The translations under genes and the position numbers were made by a program. This document shows positions 1-5,520 of a stretch of 5,520 nucleotides of DNA, one piece after another. Positions within the stretch are counted from its first letter, which is position 1. Each line of letters begins with the position of its first letter. The stretch comes from Fidelibacterota bacterium (GTDB lineage Bacteria; Fidelibacterota; Marinisomatia; Marinisomatales; TCS55). The notes under the pieces were generated by a model. It was not told the DNA's origin, did not search any database, and saw only the letters and a list, made by a program, of their open reading frames with translations. Where the stretch lies: NCBI GenBank assembly GCA_002701875.1, contig NZWI01000043.1, forward strand, positions 6,939 to 12,458. Reading direction: 5' to 3'.

Positions 1-477
1 GCTTCAGATTCTGTAAAATATGGGAAAATTCCTGATAATCCGTATGTAGAATTTTTTATTCCTTCTCTACTAAATCCTGATTTTGCACCTAAAGGTGAAC
101 ATGTCCTTTCAACAACTGTACAATATGCTCCATATCATTTAAGAAATTCCGAATGGTCCGATACTGTTAAGGATCAATTGAACATAAACGTTTTGAATAC
201 CTTAGAAAAAGTGATACCAAATATCAGATCAATAATTAAATACACTAAAATTATTTCTCCATTAGATTTAGAAAATGAATTTGGACTAACAGAAGGAAAT
301 TTAAATCATGGTGAAATGACACTCGATCAATTTATGTTTATGCGCCCCACAATAAGTTCGGCACAATATCGAACCCCAATTAATAATCTATACCTATGTG
401 GGGCAGGTACACATCCAGGTGGAGGTCTACATGGAACCAATGGATTTAATGCAGCAAGAGAGATACTAAAAGGATGA
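1..477 (+). CDS. FAD-dependent oxidoreductase, phytoene desaturase / PYROXD2-like, C-terminal part (5' end outside window)
   Basis: The reading frame is open from the first base to a TGA at 475-477 and gives 158 residues with no start of its own; the N-terminal FAD-binding Rossmann part lies upstream of the window. The visible part fits the C-terminal half of the phytoene-dehydrogenase-related family that includes PYROXD2: an IPSLLNPDFAPKGEH stretch near residues 22-36, a VQYAPYHLR segment near 42-50, an EFGLTEGNLNHGEM-like segment, an RP...YRTPI segment, and the C-terminal FAD motif LYLCGAGTHPGGG (residues 130-142) followed by GTNGFNAAREIL. Family members are flavoenzymes that oxidise or isomerise C-C or C-N bonds of hydrophobic or amine substrates; the substrate here is unknown. 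The stop overlaps the start of the Rieske oxygenase gene by four bases, so the two are probably translated together. It is not a typical Rieske electron-transfer reductase: no ferredoxin [2Fe-2S] motif is visible, though only this part can be seen. Family call is firm, function is not. Confidence 0.85.
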   Translation, partial: ASDSVKYGKIPDNPYVEFFIPSLLNPDFAPKGEHVLSTTVQYAPYHLRNSEWSDTVKDQLNINVLNTLEKVIPNIRSIIKYTKIISPLDLENEFGLTEGNLNHGEMTLDQFMFMRPTISSAQYRTPINNLYLCGAGTHPGGGLHGTNGFNAAREILKG

Positions 478-1586
478 AATTTAAAAAAACAGAAGAAACA
501 CTTAGAAAAGGTGCTCATACATTGGAGCGTGAGTACTATACAAATTCAGAAATACTACAAAAAGAATACGATAATATTTTTCTAAATAGTTGGATTTGTG
601 CTGGCAGATCCACAGAACTTTCAAAAAGTGGTGAGTATAAAATTGTAAACCTGGGAACTGAAAGCGCAATTATATTAAGAGATTCTAAAGGTTTATTAAA
701 AGCACATGCAAATGTTTGTCGTCATCGAGGGACACGAATTTGTGAAAAATCTAAAGGAACATTTTCAAAGTCAATACAATGCGGATATCATGGTTGGACT
801 TATAACTTAAATGGCGATTTAATTGGTGCACCACATATGGATTCTGTAGATGGATTTAATAATAGGGATTATCCTCTTCACTCAATTTCAATTGAAGAAT
901 GGGAAGGATTCATTTTTATCAACTTCGATAATAAACCAGTAAATTTTAATGAATATTTTTCTCCGATAATAAAAAAATTCACTAATTGGAATATTGCAGA
1001 TCTAATCCCAATTGAAACAAAATCATATAATGTTGCTGGTAATTGGAAACTTGTAATACAAAATTATTGTGAATGTTATCACTGTCCTGTACTTCATCCT
1101 GAGCTTGCTGCTATCACGCCATATTTAGGTGGTGAAAATGACCTCTATTCTGGACCATTTTTAGGTGGCTATATGAACTTCAGTAAAAATAAAAAAAGTG
1201 TAACTAAAAGTGGAGAGTTATGTTGCCCTCCATTAAGTAATTTAAAAAAAGAAAATATAGATAAAGTTTACTATTATTCAATCGCACCCAATATGTTGAT
1301 CAGTCTTCATCCTGAATATGTCATGTATCATACTGTTTGGCCTGATGGTGTAAATAAATGCAGAGTTGATTGCTCATGGTTATTTGAAAAAAATATTATC
1401 AATTCTAATGATTATAATTTATTGGATGCTGTTAATTTTTGGGATATGACAAACAAACAAGATTGGCATATTTCTGAATTATCACAATTAGGGATTCAAT
1501 CAAAAAAATATTCACCAGCTCCTTATTCCCGTCAAGAAAGCCTACTTGCAGCTTTTGATGATTACTACAAAAAATCGTTAAAATGA
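474..1586 (+). CDS. Rieske non-heme iron oxygenase, aromatic-ring-hydroxylating dioxygenase alpha-subunit family
   Basis: A complete 370-residue protein, a usual length for single-chain Rieske oxygenase alpha subunits. The N-terminal Rieske domain (about residues 38-150) carries the [2Fe-2S] ligands Cys82 and His84 in CRHRGTRIC and Cys103 and His106 in CGYHGW. The C-terminal catalytic domain (about 170-365) has NWKLVIQNY followed by ECYHCPVLHP, in which Glu200 sits at the bridging acid position and His203 and His208 are the expected mononuclear iron ligands; Asp330 in the QDW segment is the likely third ligand. The region around 266-290 (VYYYSIAPNMLISLHPEYVM) and the C-terminal YSRQESLLAAFDDYY are typical of a broad, mostly uncharacterised subgroup related to choline/carnitine-type and aromatic acid oxygenases. 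Such enzymes use O2 and electrons from a separate reductase to hydroxylate or demethylate small molecules; no reductase or beta subunit is in view. The ATG at 474 is favoured because it overlaps the upstream TGA as ATGA and gives a normal family N-terminus; a weak purine-rich AAGAGAGA lies at 456-463. The substrate cannot be read from the sequence. Confidence 0.93.
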   Translation: MKFKKTEETLRKGAHTLEREYYTNSEILQKEYDNIFLNSWICAGRSTELSKSGEYKIVNLGTESAIILRDSKGLLKAHANVCRHRGTRICEKSKGTFSKSIQCGYHGWTYNLNGDLIGAPHMDSVDGFNNRDYPLHSISIEEWEGFIFINFDNKPVNFNEYFSPIIKKFTNWNIADLIPIETKSYNVAGNWKLVIQNYCECYHCPVLHPELAAITPYLGGENDLYSGPFLGGYMNFSKNKKSVTKSGELCCPPLSNLKKENIDKVYYYSIAPNMLISLHPEYVMYHTVWPDGVNKCRVDCSWLFEKNIINSNDYNLLDAVNFWDMTNKQDWHISELSQLGIQSKKYSPAPYSRQESLLAAFDDYYKKSLK

Positions 1587-1601
1587 AAAAGCACTAACTA
1601 A

Positions 1602-1631
1602 ACCAATAGAATTACTTATAAATCTATTGGT
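1602..1631 (+). terminator. Inverted repeat between Rieske gene and gcvP, possible terminator or operator
   Basis: ACCAATAGA at 1602-1610 is perfectly matched by TCTATTGGT at 1623-1631, giving a 9-bp stem with a 12-base loop, starting 15 bases after the Rieske stop codon. This position suits a transcription terminator for the upstream pair, but the stem is only one-third GC and no run of T follows directly; the T-rich stretch comes about 15 bases later. It could instead be a binding site for a regulator or an mRNA 3'-end stabiliser. The repeat itself is certain; the role is a guess. Confidence 0.35.
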
Positions 1632-1659
1632 CATGAGTACTATCTCCTTTCTAAATTTA
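1627..1659 (+). promoter_or_regulatory. Possible Bacteroidota-type promoter upstream of gcvP
   Basis: TTGG at 1627-1630 and TAAATTTA at 1652-1659, 21 bases apart, resemble the -33 TTTG and -7 TAnnTTTG pattern known from Bacteroidota. A TATAAAT at 1663-1669 is an alternative -10-like box. In such AT-rich DNA these matches easily arise by chance, and the proposed -33 overlaps the right arm of the inverted repeat. The rest of the 1587-1701 spacer shows no small gene and nothing I can read as a glycine riboswitch. Confidence 0.15.
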
Positions 1660-1701
1660 TTTTATAAATAATCTCTAATTATTAATTCTAGTAAATAATA
1701 A

Positions 1702-4521
1702 ATGCCTGAAGACACAACACAAAACTTTTCTCTGAGACACATTGGACCAAGAAAATCCGAGATAAATGAAATGCTTGAAGAATTAGGACTAAAGAACATT
1801 GATGAGCTCATTGAAAAAACTATTCCTGAGTCTATTCATATTAAATCCGAATTGAATATCGGGAATGGTCTTGATGAATTTTCACTATTAAAAAAGATTA
1901 AATCGATAGCATCAAAAAATAAAGTTGCTCGATCATACATAGGTACTGGTTATTATGGAACAATAACACCTCCAGTAATTCAGAGAAATATTTTAGAAAA
2001 TCCTGGATGGTATACTGCTTATACTCCCTATCAAGCTGAAATTTCACAAGGTCGCCTTGAAGCTTTGCTTAACTACCAGACTATGGTAACTGAGATGACT
2101 GGGTTAAGTATTTCTAACGCATCACTTTTGGATGAGTCTACTGCCGCTGCTGAAGCTATGGTTATGATGTTTCGTTCTACAAAAGATAGGAATCAATTTT
2201 TAGTTGCAAGTGACTGCCATCCTCAAACTATAGACGTTCTAAAAACGAGATCAGAACCCATAGGAATTGAATTAATAATTAAGCCTTTAGATGAGTTTAA
2301 TTTTATCGATAAAACATTTGGAGTATTAATTCAATATCCTAGTACAGATGGAAAAATTTTTGACTTTGGGGATATATGCAAACAAGCACATGATAATGGA
2401 TCCCTTGTAGCTGTTGCAACAGATTTAATGGCTCTTGCTCTTATTCCTACACCGGGTGAAATAGGCGCCGATATAGCCGTTGGTAATTCACAAAGGTTTG
2501 GCGTCCCTATGGGTTTTGGTGGCCCACATGCTGCATTCATTTCTGCTAAAGAAAATTTCAAAAGAAAAATGCCTGGACGAATAATTGGTGAATCAGTAGA
2601 TAGCAATGGCAATAGAGCACTGCGAATGGCACTTCAGACTCGAGAGCAACACATTCGGAGAGATAAAGCCACATCAAATATTTGCACAGCGCAAGTGCTG
2701 CTTGCTGTAATGGCTGGTATGTATTCTATATATCATGGCCCAATTGGAATCAAAGCAATTGCAAATCGAATCCATGATAAAACGAAAATCCTTGCTAATA
2801 GTTTAAAATCATCTGGATATAAAATTGTATATGAACAATTTTTTGACACTATACGTATATCATTAAGAAATAATTCTGTTAATAAAATAGTAAAAGCAGC
2901 TGAATCTAATAATTTAAATTTTAGATATTTTGATAATGGTGATGTTGGTATATCTCTTGATGAAACAATATCACAAGATGACCTAAATGATATTCTTTCT
3001 GTCTTTAATTCAGAACTCTCACAAAGTGATGACTTTAATTTGTCACTGAATCGCAAGTCTACTTTTCTTAATCATGAAGTTTTTAATAAGTATCATTCTG
3101 AAACAGAAATGATGAGATACATGCATAGGCTAGAAACAAAAGATCTTACATTGAATACAAGTATGATTTCACTTGGCTCATGCACAATGAAACTTAACGC
3201 TGCAGCTGAAATGATGCCCATAACTTGGCCTGAATTTGCTTTTCTGCACCCATTTGCTCCCGCTGATCAAACAAAAGGATATCAAGAATTATCTAATTCA
3301 TTATCTGATTGGCTAATTGATATAACAGGACTTAATGGATGCTCCCTACAACCAAATTCTGGTGCTCAAGGCGAATATGCTGGTCTTCTTGTAATTAGAG
3401 CATACCATTTAGATAATGGAGATACTCAGCGAAATATTTTTCTAATACCATCTTCTGCTCATGGTACAAATCCTGCAAGCGCTGTTATGGCAGGAATGAA
3501 TGTTGAAGTAGTTAAATGTGATGAGAATGGGAATATTGACCTATCAGATTTGAGACTTAAAGCTGAAACAAATAGTGATCATCTAGCTGGAATTATGATT
3601 ACGTATCCCTCCACTCATGGAGTTTTTGAAGAAGCTATTGAAAAAGTTTGCGAATTAATTCATAATCATGGAGGACAAGTATATTTAGATGGGGCAAACT
3701 TAAATGCTATGGTTGGAATTTCTCGATTAGGAGAATTTGGTGCGGATGTTTGCCATATAAATCTTCATAAAACTTTTGCCATTCCACATGGTGGCGGCGG
3801 TCCTGGGATGGGTCCTATTTGTGTTGCCAAACACCTAACTCAATATTTACCTGGACATCCTAATATAGAAAGTTCATCAAAAGCGATTCATGCTGTTTCA
3901 GGGGCTCCAATTGGAAGCGGAGGTATCCTTCCAATATCCTGGGCATATATAGCCATGTTGGGGAACAATGGATTAAAATTATCAACTGAAGTCGCAATTT
4001 TAAATGCGAATTATATGGCGCATAGGCTAAAAGATCATTTTCCAATATTATATAGAGGAACCAATGGATATTCAGCTCATGAATTCATTTTAGATCTTCG
4101 CCCATTAAAAAGAGACCATAACATATCTGATGAAGATGTTGCAAAACGCTTAATTGATTATGGCTATCATGCCCCTACTATGTCCTTTCCTGTCCCAGGC
4201 ACATTAATGATTGAACCAACTGAGAGTGAATCAAAAAGAGAACTCGATCAGTTTTGCGATGCAATGATATTAATTAAAAAAGAAATACAAGATATAATTG
4301 ATGGAAAACTGGACAAAAATGATAATCCCTTAACCAATGCTCCGCATACTGCTCAATTTGTATCAAAGGATAATTGGGATCACGCCTATTCACGTACTCA
4401 AGCCGCATATCCAGCTAAATGGCTAAAGGAACATAAATATTGGCCATCAGTGGGAAGGGTTGATAATGCATATGGTGATAGAAATTTAGTCTGTACTTGC
4501 CCCATGATTGATGAATATTAA
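1702..4521 (+). CDS. gcvP: Glycine dehydrogenase (aminomethyl-transferring), glycine cleavage system P-protein
   Basis: GcvP is the PLP-dependent P-protein of the cytoplasmic glycine cleavage system. It decarboxylates glycine and passes the aminomethyl group to the lipoyl arm of the H-protein (GcvH); GcvT and Lpd complete the cycle to CO2, NH3, 5,10-methylene-tetrahydrofolate and NADH. The 939-residue chain is full length for the fused form, with the FSLRHIG start motif at residues 9-15, the N-half signature YIGTGYYGT...[14 protein letters not shown] at about 79-112, and the catalytic half with [10 protein letters not shown] (490-499), [10 protein letters not shown] (584-593) and YLDGANLNA (661-669). 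The PLP-binding lysine is Lys690 in the LHKTF motif, followed by the glycine-rich loop [10 protein letters not shown] (696-705). The C-terminus is the expected [17 protein letters not shown] type, so the gene looks intact. The ATG at 1702 has no Shine-Dalgarno sequence; only A/T-rich bases precede it, but the N-terminus aligns well with the family. Neither gcvT nor gcvH is in view. It ends one base before the convergent methylthiotransferase gene. Confidence 0.98.
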   Translation: MPEDTTQNFSLRHIGPRKSEINEMLEELGLKNIDELIEKTIPESIHIKSELNIGNGLDEFSLLKKIKSIASKNKVARSYIGTGYYGTITPPVIQRNILENPGWYTAYTPYQAEISQGRLEALLNYQTMVTEMTGLSISNASLLDESTAAAEAMVMMFRSTKDRNQFLVASDCHPQTIDVLKTRSEPIGIELIIKPLDEFNFIDKTFGVLIQYPSTDGKIFDFGDICKQAHDNGSLVAVATDLMALALIPTPGEIGADIAVGNSQRFGVPMGFGGPHAAFISAKENFKRKMPGRIIGESVDSNGNRALRMALQTREQHIRRDKATSNICTAQVLLAVMAGMYSIYHGPIGIKAIANRIHDKTKILANSLKSSGYKIVYEQFFDTIRISLRNNSVNKIVKAAESNNLNFRYFDNGDVGISLDETISQDDLNDILSVFNSELSQSDDFNLSLNRKSTFLNHEVFNKYHSETEMMRYMHRLETKDLTLNTSMISLGSCTMKLNAAAEMMPITWPEFAFLHPFAPADQTKGYQELSNSLSDWLIDITGLNGCSLQPNSGAQGEYAGLLVIRAYHLDNGDTQRNIFLIPSSAHGTNPASAVMAGMNVEVVKCDENGNIDLSDLRLKAETNSDHLAGIMITYPSTHGVFEEAIEKVCELIHNHGGQVYLDGANLNAMVGISRLGEFGADVCHINLHKTFAIPHGGGGPGMGPICVAKHLTQYLPGHPNIESSSKAIHAVSGAPIGSGGILPISWAYIAMLGNNGLKLSTEVAILNANYMAHRLKDHFPILYRGTNGYSAHEFILDLRPLKRDHNISDEDVAKRLIDYGYHAPTMSFPVPGTLMIEPTESESKRELDQFCDAMILIKKEIQDIIDGKLDKNDNPLTNAPHTAQFVSKDNWDHAYSRTQAAYPAKWLKEHKYWPSVGRVDNAYGDRNLVCTCPMIDEY

Positions 4522-4522
4522 A

Positions 4523-5520
4523 TTATAAAATTTTACCCTCAACATATTTTCCGCAGTTTTTATATAATTTTACTTCTCGTATTTTATTAATTAATTCAGG
4601 TTCAATATTTGATCGGACTTCAATATAATTGTCAGTGTGACCTACAAGATGATCGTTCTTTATACTTTCAAAAAGAACAGGGCGAGTTTGATCAATAAAT
4701 TGATCATGGAAATATCTATTTTTTTTATCTGAAAGTATATGAAGCATTTTACTTCTTTTAATGCGTGTTTTTCTAGAAACTATTTGATCAATATCTATTG
4801 CATCGGTATTAGGTCTTTCTGAATAAGTAAATACATGTAAATAAGAAATATCAAGTGAATTGATAAAATTATATGTAGCAATGAAATCCTTATCAGTTTC
4901 ACCAGGGAAACCTACTATTACATCTACTCCAATACATGCATGTGGTATTTTATTTTTGATTATTGATATTCGATCTTCAAATAAATCAGTTCTATATCTA
5001 CGACGCATACCACTTAGTATTTTATCAGATCCAGATTGTAATGGTATATGAAAATGTGGCATAAACTTTTTCGAATTTGATGAAAATTCAATTATTTCAT
5101 CTGTTAATAAGTTAGGCTCAATCGAAGAGATTCTAAATCGATCAATATCGTTGAGTAAGTCTAATTGTTGAATTAGATCAAAGAGTGTTTCATTAGAATG
5201 TTTACCAAAATCACCAATATTTATACCTGTTAATACAATTTCTCTTGAATCTGATCGAGAAATATTTTCTGCTATTTCCAAAGTTTTCTCAATCGTTTCA
5301 CTTCGACTTTTACCTCGCGCTAATGGTATAGTGCAAAATGAACATGTATAATCACAACCATCTTGAATTTTTAAATATGATCTTGTTCTTTCATCTATTG
5401 AAAAAGATGGAATGAACTTTTTTTCATCATTTATTTTTGAATGTATTACTTTATTTTTAGACTCTGATTGGTGATTCTCTAAATGACTTAATACATTAAA
5501 TTTTTCATTTGTACCCAAAA
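4523..5520 (-). CDS. mtaB: tRNA (t6A37) methylthiotransferase, MtaB-type, radical SAM and TRAM part (5' end outside window)
   Basis: The minus-strand frame is open from the right edge down to a TAA at 4525-4523. The 331 or so visible residues start within the end of the N-terminal methylthiotransferase domain (GTNEKFNVL resembles the GNKEKF segment at its end), so about 100 residues with the three N-terminal cluster cysteines are off the window; a TTG at 5518 is not a real start. The radical SAM cluster motif is CDYTCSFC (Cys55, Cys59, Cys62 of the visible part) in YLKIQDGC...TIPLARGKSRS. TGINIGDFG, HIPLQSGSDKILSGMRRRY, VGFPGETDKDF and HVFTYSERPNTDA follow, with a TRAM RNA-binding domain at about 275-331. 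The enzyme adds a methylthio group to t6A at position 37 of ANN-decoding tRNAs (ms2t6A). The QDGC wording and IPLARG favour MtaB over MiaB, which has RGCNNFC and PYTRG; RimO is less likely. Its 3' end faces gcvP, with a one-base gap. Confidence 0.92.
   Translation of the reverse strand, partial: LGTNEKFNVLSHLENHQSESKNKVIHSKINDEKKFIPSFSIDERTRSYLKIQDGCDYTCSFCTIPLARGKSRSETIEKTLEIAENISRSDSREIVLTGINIGDFGKHSNETLFDLIQQLDLLNDIDRFRISSIEPNLLTDEIIEFSSNSKKFMPHFHIPLQSGSDKILSGMRRRYRTDLFEDRISIIKNKIPHACIGVDVIVGFPGETDKDFIATYNFINSLDISYLHVFTYSERPNTDAIDIDQIVSRKTRIKRSKMLHILSDKKNRYFHDQFIDQTRPVLFESIKNDHLVGHTDNYIEVRSNIEPELINKIREVKLYKNCGKYVEGKIL

Noticed and set aside
178..477. A short gene starting at the TTG at 178
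   Set aside because: The same frame is open back to base 1, and the upstream residues match the same oxidoreductase family, so this is an internal codon of the partial gene.
1655..1669. A/T-only hairpin ATTTAT-TTT-ATAAAT
   Set aside because: A six-pair A/T stem with a three-base loop is weak and expected by chance in this base composition.
1587..1701. A glycine riboswitch ahead of gcvP
   Set aside because: Glycine riboswitches often precede gcv genes, but the 115-base leader is very AT-rich, has one simple hairpin and shows none of the GGAGAG-like core I would expect.
2331..3056. Two minus-strand open frames (2331-2612 and 2733-3056) inside gcvP
   Set aside because: They lie opposite conserved GcvP coding sequence, show no recognisable domain and look like antisense shadows.
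3860..4045. A 61-codon minus-strand open frame inside gcvP
   Set aside because: It has no family resemblance and overlaps conserved gcvP sequence; it is a shadow frame.
4860..5051. A 63-codon plus-strand open frame inside mtaB
   Set aside because: It is antisense to the well-conserved radical SAM region and has no recognisable features.

Overview
The window is a strongly AT-rich, gene-dense stretch of a bacterial chromosome. It holds four protein genes: three on the plus strand and one on the minus strand. The two outer genes are cut by the window edges. No tRNA, rRNA, CRISPR array, insertion sequence or phage gene is visible. The taxonomic hints are indirect. The MtaB-type methylthiotransferase has the wording I associate with the Bacteroidota/Marinimicrobia (FCB) group (IQDGCDYTCSFCTIPLARG, TGINIGDFG). 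Glycine dehydrogenase is a single fused chain rather than the split GcvPA/GcvPB form. The gcvP start has no Shine-Dalgarno sequence. An AT-rich, possibly marine, FCB-type bacterium is my best guess, but this is inference.

Layout. Positions 1-477 (+) hold the C-terminal 158 residues of a phytoene-desaturase-like (PYROXD2-like) FAD oxidoreductase. Positions 474-1586 (+) hold a complete Rieske non-heme iron oxygenase alpha subunit, whose ATG overlaps the previous stop in an ATGA junction. Positions 1587-1701 are a 115-base spacer with a perfect 9-bp inverted repeat. Positions 1702-4521 (+) hold a complete glycine dehydrogenase, the P-protein of the glycine cleavage system. Positions 4523-5520 (-) hold the radical SAM and TRAM part of a tRNA methylthiotransferase of the MtaB family, convergent with gcvP and separated from it by one base.

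How they fit together. The FAD oxidoreductase and the Rieske oxygenase look like one translationally coupled unit, probably a small oxidative pathway whose substrate cannot be read from the sequence. gcvP and mtaB are housekeeping genes. One speculative link is that a Rieske N-demethylase acting on a methylated amine could feed glycine or one-carbon units to the glycine cleavage system, but the spacer and hairpin before gcvP argue equally well for two separate units. The FAD/Rieske pair is the only part that might hide something undescribed. I see no strong sign of a wholly new system.
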